Below, in pieces: positions 37,553 to 47,034 of a stretch of DNA of 64,000 nt. Where the stretch lies: NCBI GenBank assembly GCA_905181965.1, contig CAJIZY010000013.1:124001-188000 (forward strand), written 5' to 3'. The first letter of the stretch is position 1. The number at the start of each line of letters is the position of its first letter. Made by a program: the position numbers and the translations under genes. The notes under the pieces were generated by a model. It made no database searches. It was not told the origin of the DNA and was given only the letters and a program-made list of their open reading frames with translations. The stretch is from Akkermansiaceae bacterium. GTDB lineage: Bacteria; Verrucomicrobiota; Verrucomicrobiia; Verrucomicrobiales; Akkermansiaceae.

Positions 37553-37569
37553 TGTTCGTTAAACGAACA
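37553..37569. promoter_or_regulatory. 17-nt palindrome, putative IclR/PcaR-type operator
   Basis: TGTTCGTT-A-AACGAACA is a perfect inverted repeat around one central base, placed between the divergent IclR gene and the catabolic operon, 3 nt before the pcaI start. The GTTCG...CGAAC half-site pattern resembles binding sites I recall for PcaR/PcaU/PobR regulators; that match was not checked against a database. Confidence 0.6.
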
Positions 37570-37577
37570 GATTAAAG

Positions 37578-37593
37578 TTATGAGCCCTCATAA
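37578..37593. repeat. Second inverted repeat in the divergent promoter region
   Basis: TTATGAG-CC-CTCATAA has perfect 7-bp arms and lies 8 nt beyond the 17-nt palindrome. It could be a second protein-binding site for the same or another regulator. The surrounding DNA is strongly AT-rich, as expected for promoters on both strands. Confidence 0.4.
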
Positions 37594-37715
37594 TTAAACT
37601 TTTTATTGATATATAAAGATAATTTGTTTGATTCTTCAGCTTTTAATGTTCTTAATAAAAACAGTAAAATCGACTCTGCCAAAAAAGCTGACACCGCTCA
37701 GGAGATCCTGATTTC

Positions 37716-38456
37716 ATGACCTCTTTAGCGAGAGGCCTAGAAGTGATGGGGACTTTATCACAATCAGACTCAGAACTAAAAATGCCAGAGATAAGTAAGC
37801 AGACTAATCTTTCACGAGCAGTTGTCCGCCGATGTCTCTATACCCTCCAAGAATTAGGATACGTCGAATCCAAACCTCTCGGCTTTCGTTTACTCCCAAA
37901 GGTTCTCTCACTAGGCCAATCTTACTATGGAGCCAAAGCACTACCTCAAATTGCGCAACCTTTTCTTGAGCAAGTCCACCTCGAGACCGGCGAATCATGC
38001 TCACTCGCAATTTTAGATGGGTCAGAAGTAATTTATATTGCTCGATCAACATCTCGCAGGATCATGAACGTCTCGCTAAATATCGGTAGTCGACTTCCAG
38101 CTTTTTGCACCTCACTCGGAAGAGCTCTACTCGCTCATCTTTCTCCAAAAGAACTTCAAAATCACCTTAGTAAGGAGAAATATCGACCACTGACAGCAAA
38201 CACTATCACAACAATCTCAGAACTCACAAAGGCAATCAATCAGGTTGCCAAAGATGGCTACGCACTTGTCGACCAAGAACTTGAAGTGGGCCTTCGCTCT
38301 CTTTCCGTGCCAGTCATAAATCAACAAGGCTCCGTTATTGCTGCAATGAATGTAGGGGTTAGCGCATCCCGTATCTCTAATGCGCGTATGCTCCAAAATA
38401 TTCTTCCTGTTTTAAGAAATGCAGGGAAACTTTTGGGTGAACAAACTTCGCTGTAA
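37716..38456 (+). CDS. IclR-family regulator (PcaR/PcaU/PobR type)
   Basis: The 246-residue regulator starts with SLARGLEVMGTL, typical of the PcaR/PobR branch. A winged helix-turn-helix follows at about residues 25-60 (PEISKQTNLSRAVVRRCLYT, LGYV). The effector-binding domain reads LGQSYYGAKALPQIAQPFL, ETGESCSLAILDGSEVIYIA, RLPAFCTSLGRALLAHL, DGYALVDQELEVGLRSLSVP and VIAAMNVGVSASR. An AGGAG lies 11 nt upstream of the ATG. It is divergent from the operon, with two inverted repeats between them. Relatives sense beta-ketoadipate or protocatechuate-like ligands, so induction by a pathway intermediate is expected. Confidence 0.9.
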   Translation: MTSLARGLEVMGTLSQSDSELKMPEISKQTNLSRAVVRRCLYTLQELGYVESKPLGFRLLPKVLSLGQSYYGAKALPQIAQPFLEQVHLETGESCSLAILDGSEVIYIARSTSRRIMNVSLNIGSRLPAFCTSLGRALLAHLSPKELQNHLSKEKYRPLTANTITTISELTKAINQVAKDGYALVDQELEVGLRSLSVPVINQQGSVIAAMNVGVSASRISNARMLQNILPVLRNAGKLLGEQTSL

Positions 38457-38641
38457 AACGAGAGAGAATCAACTTTTCATCCGTATTTACAATATGAGCT
38501 GGGTTACCTCCACCCAGCTTATAACATTCAATGAAAATTGTAATCGACTCAGGATTCATGGAGTCGCTATTCCTAATTGGAAGGACAATTTAAATCTATT
38601 GGAACCCTTCATTCTAAACTACTCACATAGCACATTCGTCA

Positions 38642-39842
38642 ATGCCGTCTCAACCATATCAGACCGCAACCAATGGGACAAAGATTCGATGCCTTCCACG
38701 TGAGGAATGGGAGCCAGGCTCTATCACTTGGGAAATAACGAGTAATGACTCCAAAGTAATCGGAAAGCCTTTTAGCTTTTCAATTTTCACTAAAGTAAAA
38801 GTTACCCAAAGCCGTGGAATCCATTCCAGAATTCGTGCCCATAAACGGGATTTCACGATGCAACAATCCCAGAATCTGTCTGTTCCTTTCTCTCAGCTCA
38901 AAGCATTACCTTACCAAGGAAAATCTATCCAAATTGCACTCGAAGCTATTCTAGAAGGCAGGAGCAAAACTAAACACACCCCGAAAATAATTCATCATCT
39001 CGAGAAACCTTTTTTCCAACGTGCTCCACAAGTTAGAGATGCCGCCGATCTGATCGAGCCAAAAGACATCTTCAATTTTCGTAAAAATCTGCAAGTGATT
39101 CCCTTCCACAATCAAATCATCACTCTAGGGTTGACACTAATTGGTCTAGTAGTGGTAACCATTATCAACATTGTCGGGGTCCACGATCAATTTTGCATCG
39201 ACGGGCAACAATATCTGTTGTCCCGTACTGATAGTGATGGAGATCCGCAAAGTCCATTCCTAGTGGCACTCGGAGCTAGCGGGGCCTTTGGCGCAGCAAT
39301 CTGGATGCTCATAAAGGCGCAGTTACGAAGATACATGCATCTCGAAAAACGCCCTATTGCCGGTGGCCTTGTCCCAGGACTAGTCTGCCGCGCCGGTGAT
39401 TTATTCTATGGGAAATCGCGAATCGATCTTAAAAATATTAAGCTTCGAGTCGTGGCATGTAACCAGGAGAAAGGCCAACGCGTCGAGGGAGATGGATCAA
39501 ACAGGCGGACTGTTTCCTTTTCAAACCCAGTCCAAGGATTATTGATTTTCGAAAAACATATTGATCTGAGTGCAGCCAGCCAAAGCTTCGGAGCGCTGGT
39601 TCCCAGAAGAAGTTTATTTTGACCGTATTTTTAATAACTTACTACCGCCGATGATGATAAGCTCAACTCATGGTTTAGCTTTTTATTGGGAAATCCAACT
39701 GATCCATAATGAACTCGTCGATCAAGAGCTAATCGGAAAAGTTCACAAACTAAAAATTCAGGATTTTCTTGAGCGCGAAAAAAACATTCCCAAGCCGGAA
39801 GTTGGACCGATTGGAACTCTGCCCCCAAAAAGGAAAAATTAG
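38642..39842 (+). pseudogene. Two-helix membrane protein with beta-sandwich domains, frameshifted
   Basis: The first frame starts at 38642 (ITWEITSNDSKVIGKPFSFS suggests an Ig/arrestin-like N-terminal domain). It has two helices at about residues 158-180 (LGLTLIGLVVVTIINIVGV) and 207-227 (FLVALGASGAFGAAIWMLI), then a soluble domain, and stops at 39622. A second frame from about 39570 continues as SERWFPEEVYFDRIFNNLLP and ends FYWEIQLIHNELVDQELIGK, matching a beta-strand pair of the first domain type. One extra base between about 39570 and 39604 explains both. The joined protein would be about 400 residues. I know no family. The following ATPase gene overlaps its end, so they are probably one functional pair. 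Confidence 0.55.
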
Positions 39843-40347
39843 CACAAAACAATTTCATGACGCACATCGTCTGTGCGAACTGAATTATAGCGAGTCGAAG
39901 TGGGTCGTTTTTTGTGGCCTGAGTGGTTCTGGGAAAAGCACTTCAATTCAGTGGCTGCAAGACCGATATTCCGATATCGATTTTCTGGTAATTGACGAAA
40001 TTCGCACTGTGAGCGAGCTGCTTAAACTTTTGCTCCTTTCAAGTAAGAGGGAAAGACAAAACGTCCTGATCGCCAGTCATGTTCCAACATTTTTCCATAG
40101 ACTAATACGGCCTCTGTTCTATCCGCAAGTGATCGTGAAAACAGACAGCGATCAGGGGCAGATCGAAAAATGGCTGACTGATCGGGGAATTTATTTCTCT
40201 CCGGAAACAGTGAAAAATTTCAAACGACGCTATGGCATTAACTACCTTGACCTTGGCCTAGTGATGAAAGAATTCCCAGGAATCAACTTTGATGATTCTT
40301 GGCACCGCTTCGAAAAACAGTGCAAGGTAAAGCGTACTCCAGAGTAA
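39769..40347 (+). CDS. Small P-loop ATPase of unknown role
   Basis: The protein is 192 residues or fewer. Walker A is VVFCGLSGSGKSTS and Walker B is DIDFLVIDEIR. A stretch of basic and aromatic residues follows (LIASHVPTFFHRLIRPLF), then a C-terminal helical part (FSPETVKNFKRRYGINYLDLG). No ATG is available. TTG at 39769, 39802 or 39811 are possible starts, and the first two overlap the end of the membrane-protein gene, so translation may be coupled. It lacks the ABC signature motif, so it is not an ABC subunit. Fold and role are unassigned. The tight link to a two-helix membrane protein suggests a membrane-anchored ATP-dependent switch or assembly factor (inference). Confidence 0.6.
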   Translation: MSAKKTFPSRKLDRLELCPQKGKISTKQFHDAHRLCELNYSESKWVVFCGLSGSGKSTSIQWLQDRYSDIDFLVIDEIRTVSELLKLLLLSSKRERQNVLIASHVPTFFHRLIRPLFYPQVIVKTDSDQGQIEKWLTDRGIYFSPETVKNFKRRYGINYLDLGLVMKEFPGINFDDSWHRFEKQCKVKRTPE

Positions 40348-40398
40348 AGGCAGGATTTTAATTATAGATTCTGCACGAACAACTCTCCAGACCTTTTA

Positions 40399-43021
40399 TT
40401 ATTCCTCGGTGACACGATAATAGCGGGTCGCAGCTCCCTTGATATCATCTCCCAGCTCAGTGAATTCTGTCAAATCTCCCTGAGAAGGGTGGCCATCGGT
40501 GAGTTCCAACCAGTCATCTAGATTAGAACTTGCCTCAATCCGATAGCTCCGATTAGCGCGAGAAAACCACTTAATGGTGACATTCCCATTTTCTTGGAGG
40601 ACGATCTCATTAATCTGCAAACCTTTTGCCCCTGGAGCTTCAAAACCCTCCGCGCTCGGTCCACCCAGAGCCTCCATCTCCTCATTCGAGAGTTTTCCAT
40701 CAAAAATTTGGATTGAGTTTACATACCATTCACTTCGCTCATCAACATCGTAAAAGAGAATAGTTTCAGGTTCCATAGCACGACGAACATGATCCTTATT
40801 TTGTGGTCTCCACTCATCTTGCAAGACACCATCAACCCACTTTGTGATGACTTTTTCGTCGGCAAGATCAACCGCGAATCCGATTCGGTGCCACTCATCA
40901 GAAGTGAATGTCCCATCGCCATTATAACCTCCACCACCCTGTCCCATATTACCTCCCTGCCAGAAAAAGGTCGCATCCCCTGGGTTTTTTGTCGGAGACG
41001 CTTGAATGATTGCTGAAGCCCCACCTCCTCCAACTCTCATGACATCCATTAAAAGAGTATAACGGTTCACATATCGCCCACCGCCATTCGGAGCAATACC
41101 GTGAAGCAATTTATATCCTACACGACTTCCAAATGACCTTAATATGTTTTATTATTTCTTCACCTCCAATATCAGCAATTTTAAAACTCGTTGTAGTTCC
41201 AAATAATGTCTCAGATTCCGAGACATCGTCATTGAAGATTAAATCAGAACCGATCGTAGCACTTAGTCCATTCGAGAAATCCCATTGTCCAGTGACCATT
41301 GGTGGCTTCTCTCCCAGCGAATTCGCAAAAGACCATTCGCGGGTAAAACTTTCCCCAGAAGAATCCATGTATTCCAGCACGAGTTCATTGCGATCACTCT
41401 GACGTGCTGGGGGTGGCTGATAATTAATAGTCGTGCGACCATTTCCACTACTTACCGTCGCTTGCCCAGTGATATCTACTCCATTAAAGCTCAATTTTAC
41501 CGATTGTGTATTCACCGTTGTTTTATCGTCGCGGAGAAGAATCGTAATCGGCTCCTCTGGTGAGATGTCAGCAACACCCGGCACCGGAGACACCTCCGCA
41601 ATGTAGGCATGGCTATGACGGGGAGCAGTACTTTCGCGGAAAACAACAGTGGAACCGTCGGAATTCACCAACTGGTTCTGCTGCGAAAACTCCAAACCTG
41701 AATTTCCACTTTGTGTCCAATAAACAAGGCGAATCGGATATATTCCGTCAACTGGAGCTGTAATATTGAACTGAAAATCCCAAGGGGTCGATTCAAAGGG
41801 GGGCGCGTCGTCAGGACGGACAAAAGTCGCTAATTCTGTCGCAAAAAAATCACGCGGGTTGTTACCAGTTAAGACAACAAGCCCATTATCGTTACTTGGT
41901 GCAGCATCAACCCGATCCACAAAAACCTGACTATTAAAGGTATGAGTGCCCGCTGATAATTCTACAAACCCAGAGATCTCAGTGGTAAAAAGGGAGTAAT
42001 GATCGCCTGTTCCGGGGATGCCGGGAAAATTGGCATCATCTTCAAAATTGGTAATGAAAGGAAAACCGTCACCATCGAAAGCCTCGAGAAAATTAATAAC
42101 ATCCACATCAAAGCTACCGTCAGCGTTTTCTCCTTTTTTTGCTTCATCGGCTACAACCTTCCCTTCAGCCATGAGAGTGCCATTAAGCTGTTGGCTCGCA
42201 CGTGCGAAAGAATTTGAAATTTCAGAAAACAAGGGCGCCTGCGCTGTCACGACTCTGAATCCACGATTCTGACCCGCCTCAAGCGGTCCCGCAATCCCAT
42301 CTGGGATGATTACAGAATCCTTCACAAACTGGGCATCTGTTCCTGCCCAAAAACGGAGTCCTGTGTCTAGGTTGATCGTTGCGGTGTCTCCAAGGTTAGC
42401 AATCGCTGCGAGGTTCGTATTATCACCATTTCCTGCAGCAAAGTTTCCTCCGAAGATACCAAACCCAGCCGCGTTTGCTCCACTCCAGTTATTCTGAGTT
42501 CTGGCAACTTCAGTCGTATCGACAGTGGTTCCACTACTGGCTCCATCAACAAAGAGCTCCCATTCGATTTCGCTGGCATCGTATGCCCACACAACTTCGA
42601 CCTCTCCCCCTGAAACTTGCGCATCTGTAAGTTGATGAGTTACCACTCCCAAGGCATTTCCACTATTAGTTGAGTGGTGCACGCTCAAAGTGGCTGCAGC
42701 TTGATTGTAGGAAACGCTTGTTCCAATTGTTGCTCCACCGCTCTCCCAGATGACTCCGTTAGTTGCACTATCACCTGCGTTGAAATCAATCGAGACCGCA
42801 AAGGTAGCGTCCTTTGTAGTAACCGCCGCAACTCCACCAACAGTCCGATTTTGATACGTCGGGCTCTGCCCGATCGTATTGACAGTCTCGGAAGGCTCCC
42901 CGAGATCAGCCAGAGCACTCACACTGACAGTTTCCGATGAGGAGTTACTGATGAGAAAGGCACTTAGAGCAGCGGTTCCCAGCAGAACTCTAGGAAGAAC
43001 AAAAGGGCAACGAACTTTCAT
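40399..43021 (-). pseudogene. Large secreted LamG/concanavalin-type protein, frameshifted
   Basis: The first frame (43021 down to 41111) has a signal peptide (PRVLLGTAALSAFLISNSSS). A LamG-like domain near-identical to the PEP-CTERM protein at 47888-48628 covers about residues 36-235. A PA14-like region follows (GTHTFNSQVFVDRVDAAPSNDNG). Then an Ig-like region occurs (PEEPITILLRDDKTTV) and the start of a second LamG (GQWDFSNGLSATIGSDLIFN). The frame breaks near 41148-41150. One extra base would join it to the second frame, GYKLLHGIAPNGGGRYVNRY, which runs to 40399 and ends with a second-lectin and Verrucomicrobia-type tail (ANRSYRIEASSNLDDWLELT). It is likely cell-surface or extracellular; its target is unknown. 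Confidence 0.7.
42327..42915. repeat. 589-bp near-identical block, copy A
   Basis: This segment aligns without gaps to 47970-48558 (constant offset 5643). By eye I count about 8 mismatches, or about 98.6% identity. It encodes the LamG-like domain of the large secreted protein. Flanking DNA is unrelated: the signal-peptide and downstream coding parts differ. No terminal inverted repeats or target-site duplications are seen at the edges. Confidence 0.9.
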
Positions 43022-43252
43022 CTATGAGGTCTAACAAAATCACAAGGCCCAGAGCAACCTGTCTTTTAGAAAACTTTCCTCAAAACTCCTCGTATGAATG
43101 ACTTCACACGAACAGCGCCCTTTAATTAACAATAAAGCATCGAGATCTCCGTTAGATCTTTTGAGATGTTGGACACAACTGCGTGGTAAATTACGCAATT
43201 GCTCTCACTTGAGACATCCCTAAAAGATCTAAAACTCCCCACTACTTCTCTC

Positions 43253-45004
43253 ATGACCATAAAAAACATTTTTGCATGGATCCTCTTCGGGCTAATTTTA
43301 CAGGAGACCAGCGCCCTGCTGATTACGGAAGGATGGCGTATTCAAAAAGGCGATAACTCGGCATGGTCTCAACCCAATTTTGATGATTCAGCTTGGAAGG
43401 CTATTCCGGTAGGGCAGCCGTGGGAAAAAGGAGGGCTCCCGAAATATGATGGTTACGCTTGGTATCGCCTGAAGCTGACGATCCCCAGCACTTTAGATGA
43501 AAAAGCACGGGCTGAAAAACATCAGAAATTACTCCTAAATCTTGGTAAAATCGACGATGTCGATACTACTTTTTTTAATGGTGTCAAAGTCGGAGCGACC
43601 GGCGATCCGAGCAACCCAAGCGATTCTTGGACACAAGAACGAAAATACGAAATCCCATTAAATCTTGTCCGTTGGAATAAAGACAACGTGATTGCCGTAA
43701 AAGTATTCGATCACGATGGCAATGGTGGATTACACAAAGGACCTTACACCCTCTCGGCTCCAGCTTGGAATCACTTTATAAAGATTAAATTAGGGCTAGG
43801 CCGTGGTGACGGTATTTACCCAAGCAGCGAATCAACAAGATTGACTGCTATTATCCAAAACGAAGGCCTTGAAAGTTTGTCCGGCACTATTTCCTGGCAG
43901 GTGCATAATGAAACTTGGCGGATCGAAAATCGCGGACCAGCGTTGAGCGCTCAAAAGGCTGACCTTTCTCTTAAAGTGAAGCGTGACACTCCCGTAAGTT
44001 ACCTATTTTCACCTCCCACTCCTGGCTTCTACCACGTTACCTGTTCGTTTAGTAAAGGAGATAATAGCAAAACAGTATCTCAAACTATGTTGATTGGATT
44101 TGCTCCAGAGGAAGCCGAGCGGCTTCCCGATACACCAGAGGATATGGATACCTTCTGGAAAGATGCGAAAGCAGAACTCGCAATGGTAAGACCCAAATTT
44201 AAAATCAGTCCGAGCCCCAAACACTCTACCTCTGAGGTGGCGTGTTATCTCGTAGAAATGCGCAGTCTAGGGAATCTCCTGATCAGAGGGTGGTTTCAAG
44301 TCCCCAAGAAAAATGGACCCCATCCAGCACTCCTCAGAGTGCCGGGTTATAAGGGTAACATGCAACCCATCACTATGATAAATGACATGGCGGTCCTTTC
44401 TCTCAATATTCGTGGCCACGGCAATAGTCAGGATGAAATTTCTAGCGAAGATTTAGAATTCGTCGTGATGGGCGTCGATAAGCCTCGAGAATATTTCTAC
44501 CGTGGTGCCTTCATGGATTGCCTTCGCGGGCTCGACTTCTTAGCGACTCAACCGGAAGTCGATGCTCAACGATTGGGGGTCACCGGAGGCAGCCAGGGCG
44601 GCATGCTTTCTTTTGCTACTGCTGCACTGGACTCTAGAGTTGTGCTTTGTGCTCCAGATATTCCTTTCGTCATTGATTCCTTCCGAGCTTTTGACACGAC
44701 GGAATGGCCTGGGAGTATCTTTCGTTACGGCTTTAAAGCGAATTTAATCAAGCGCTCCGTAGCCTCTAATGTTCTTCGCTACTTTGACCCTAAAAATCTC
44801 GCTAGTCGCATCAAGTGCCCCGTTTTCATGGGAGTGGGACTCCAAGATCCAGTGACTCCCGCACCCACAAACTTTGCAGCTTACAACCAAATCACAGCTT
44901 CAAAAGAGTATCGAGTTCATCCATTTGCAGGTCACGGCTTACCCGAGGAACATTACATCGAACAGCTCGCATGGATTCGAAAGCAGTTCGCGCAGAAGCG
45001 CTAA
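43253..45004 (+). CDS. Secreted acetylxylan esterase-like (CE7) hydrolase with beta-sandwich domain
   Basis: The start at 43253 gives a signal peptide (MTIKNIFAWILFGLILQETSA). Residues about 20-160 form a galactose-binding-like beta-sandwich (WSQPNFDDSAWKAIPVGQPW, YAWYRLKLTIP, LLNLGKIDDVDTTFFNG), the kind found in beta-glycosidases. Residues about 330-580 are an alpha/beta-hydrolase of the acetylxylan esterase/cephalosporin-C deacetylase group: VLSLNIRGHGNSQDE, nucleophile Ser in TGGSQGGMLS, Asp in GVGLQDPVTP and His in PFAGHGLPEEHY. It would remove acetyl or other acyl groups from polysaccharides. It precedes the GH13 amylase by 35 nt in the same direction. Confidence 0.85.
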   Translation: MTIKNIFAWILFGLILQETSALLITEGWRIQKGDNSAWSQPNFDDSAWKAIPVGQPWEKGGLPKYDGYAWYRLKLTIPSTLDEKARAEKHQKLLLNLGKIDDVDTTFFNGVKVGATGDPSNPSDSWTQERKYEIPLNLVRWNKDNVIAVKVFDHDGNGGLHKGPYTLSAPAWNHFIKIKLGLGRGDGIYPSSESTRLTAIIQNEGLESLSGTISWQVHNETWRIENRGPALSAQKADLSLKVKRDTPVSYLFSPPTPGFYHVTCSFSKGDNSKTVSQTMLIGFAPEEAERLPDTPEDMDTFWKDAKAELAMVRPKFKISPSPKHSTSEVACYLVEMRSLGNLLIRGWFQVPKKNGPHPALLRVPGYKGNMQPITMINDMAVLSLNIRGHGNSQDEISSEDLEFVVMGVDKPREYFYRGAFMDCLRGLDFLATQPEVDAQRLGVTGGSQGGMLSFATAALDSRVVLCAPDIPFVIDSFRAFDTTEWPGSIFRYGFKANLIKRSVASNVLRYFDPKNLASRIKCPVFMGVGLQDPVTPAPTNFAAYNQITASKEYRVHPFAGHGLPEEHYIEQLAWIRKQFAQKR

Positions 45005-45039
45005 CTCGCTTGTAAAACGTAACTGTATTCTTTTTCTTT

Positions 45040-46920
45040 ATGCCCATCAGATCTCAACTAATCCGCGCAAGCTTCGGTAGTATTCTTTTCCTTTTTTCGC
45101 CTACCTATGGCGCTCCTTTCGATCAACCGCCTGAATGGTCTCGGGATGCAATTTGGTATCAAATTTTTGTCGAACGATTTGAGAATGGTGACTCTAAAAA
45201 TGACCCCCGCCCAATCGACATGGAAGGATCATATCCAGGATTTGTTCCGGCGGGTTGGAAGATCACTCCTTGGGGGCACGATTGGTATGAGCAGGAAAGC
45301 TGGGCTAGAAAAACAGATGGAGATTTCCACAAAATCGTCGCAGCTCGCCGCTATGGGGGAGATCTCCAAGGAGTCTTAAACAAGCTAGACTACCTTCAAG
45401 ATCTTGGCATCACCGCAATCTACTTCAACCCACTGAACGATGCTCCTTCGCTGCATAAATACGATGCTCGAAACTATCGCCACATTGACCGGAATTTTGG
45501 GCCAGACCCAATTGGAGATCATACGATCATCAACAAAGAAAATCCGCTTAACCCTGAAACTTGGTCTTGGACTTCTGCTGATCGCCTGTTTCTAAAACTC
45601 ATCAACGAAATCCACCGTCGCAAAATGCGCGTGATCATCGACGTCTCGTGGAACCACACCGGCAACACCTTCTGGGCCTGGAAAGACGTCGTGAAAAATC
45701 AAAAGAATAGCAGGTTCCGTGACTGGTATGATATCAGTTCATTCGATGATCCAAAAACTCCCGAAAACGAATTTCAATTCGAAGGCTGGCTCGGAGTAAA
45801 AACGCTCCCCGAGCTTAAAAAAGTAAATGTTTCGGGTAAACGAAGAGGACATGTATTCGAGGGGGATCTTCAACCTGAAGTGAAAGAGCACATCTTCAAC
45901 GTCACTCGGCGCTGGATGGACCCAAATAACGATGGAGACCCAAGTGACGGAGTTGATGGTTTCCGCCTTGATGTCGCCTCACACGTCCCTCTTGGCTTTT
46001 GGCGAGATTACCGAAAATTCGTCCGCGAGATAAACCCAGGCGCCTTACTACTCGGTGAAGCATGGTGGACCAAGTGGCCAGACACCTTAATGGATCCGCG
46101 CCCATTCCTCCGAGGAGATACCTTTGATTCGGTGATGCATTATCAATGGTATAAGCCAGCACGCCAGTTGTTTGCCAAAGCAGGAGGCGGGATCAAACCC
46201 AGCGAATTCATCGCAAAGATTAAACGGGTCTATGCGGGATATAGCCCTGCCCAGTCACAGAGCTTAATGAACTTGGTCGCAAGCCACGACAGCCCGAGAC
46301 TCAGCACCTCTTTCCTAAATAAACAAAAATACAAATTTCAGATGGGAGCCCGTGGAAACAAGCAACTCAAGCTTGGACCACCAGACAAAACCACTACCAG
46401 TGAAATACGTATGATGTTGTTGCACCAATTTACCTACCTCAGTGCACCACACATCTGGAATGGTGACGAACTTGGAATGTGGGGAGCAGACGATCCCGAC
46501 TGCCGAAAACCTCTACTTTGGGGAAATATTGATCACAGTCCTCAGATCTTCGCTCCAGATGGCTCTCGAAGTAAGGCCATAGCCGTCTCCCCGAACCAAG
46601 AGCAGTTTAGCTACCAAAAAAAGCTTATTTTATTGCGTAGAAAACGTCTCGAATGGACTAGAGGAAGCGCTCGTTTTCTTCACTCTAATGACGAAGCCCT
46701 CACTCTCGCCTATCTTCGTGAAATTGACCAACATCGATCACTGGTAGCTTTCAATTTTTCAAACAAAGCTCGAACCCTCTCGCTAGACAACCAATCAGTT
46801 TCAAGCTTCGAGCTCCTCGTAGCATCTCGCCCAGAGGCCCTACTGGCAGGGACTATTGAAGCCCGCACCCTGCGCCTCAAGCTCGCACCTCTCTCTGGCG
46901 TAGCCCTCCATCTAAATTAG
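45040..46920 (+). CDS. Secreted alpha-amylase family (GH13) glycoside hydrolase
   Basis: The 626-residue protein has a leader (MPIRSQLIRASFGSILFLFS). GH13 conserved regions are DVSWNHTGNT (region I), GFRLDVASHVP (nucleophile Asp), LLLGEAWWTKW (acid/base Glu) and NLVASHDSPRL (transition-state Asp). IWYQIFVERFENGD at the start and a long insert before GVDGFRLD (GHVFEGDLQPEVKEH) resemble neopullulanase/cyclomaltodextrinase-type enzymes. Its leader makes it periplasmic or extracellular; the substrate is probably alpha-glucan. It shares a transcription unit with the acetyl esterase. Confidence 0.92.
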   Translation: MPIRSQLIRASFGSILFLFSPTYGAPFDQPPEWSRDAIWYQIFVERFENGDSKNDPRPIDMEGSYPGFVPAGWKITPWGHDWYEQESWARKTDGDFHKIVAARRYGGDLQGVLNKLDYLQDLGITAIYFNPLNDAPSLHKYDARNYRHIDRNFGPDPIGDHTIINKENPLNPETWSWTSADRLFLKLINEIHRRKMRVIIDVSWNHTGNTFWAWKDVVKNQKNSRFRDWYDISSFDDPKTPENEFQFEGWLGVKTLPELKKVNVSGKRRGHVFEGDLQPEVKEHIFNVTRRWMDPNNDGDPSDGVDGFRLDVASHVPLGFWRDYRKFVREINPGALLLGEAWWTKWPDTLMDPRPFLRGDTFDSVMHYQWYKPARQLFAKAGGGIKPSEFIAKIKRVYAGYSPAQSQSLMNLVASHDSPRLSTSFLNKQKYKFQMGARGNKQLKLGPPDKTTTSEIRMMLLHQFTYLSAPHIWNGDELGMWGADDPDCRKPLLWGNIDHSPQIFAPDGSRSKAIAVSPNQEQFSYQKKLILLRRKRLEWTRGSARFLHSNDEALTLAYLREIDQHRSLVAFNFSNKARTLSLDNQSVSSFELLVASRPEALLAGTIEARTLRLKLAPLSGVALHLN

Positions 46921-46928
46921 GGGCAGCT

Positions 46929-46954
46929 AAGTCCAACCTTTGAGGTTGCGACTT
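46929..46954 (+). terminator. Hairpin after the amylase gene
   Basis: AAGTCCAACCT-TTG-AGGTTG(C)GACTT forms a stem with one bulged C, starting 8 nt after the amylase stop. No T-run follows, so it is a weak terminator candidate or a stability hairpin. Confidence 0.45.
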
Positions 46955-47034
46955 GGGTTCCCAATCAGTTGGAGTTTCCCAGATAAGGGGTTTACGGATA
47001 CAAGCTGCTAAACAACCTTTCGCTCAGCAGGAAA

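Noticed and set aside
38419-38703. 94-residue open frame between the IclR and membrane-protein genes
   Set aside because: It overlaps both neighbours in a different frame and shows no family features.
39769-40347. Idea that the membrane-protein/ATPase pair is an anti-phage defence system
   Set aside because: No nuclease, toxin, protease or reverse transcriptase domain and no other defence genes nearby; kept only as an uncharacterised pair.
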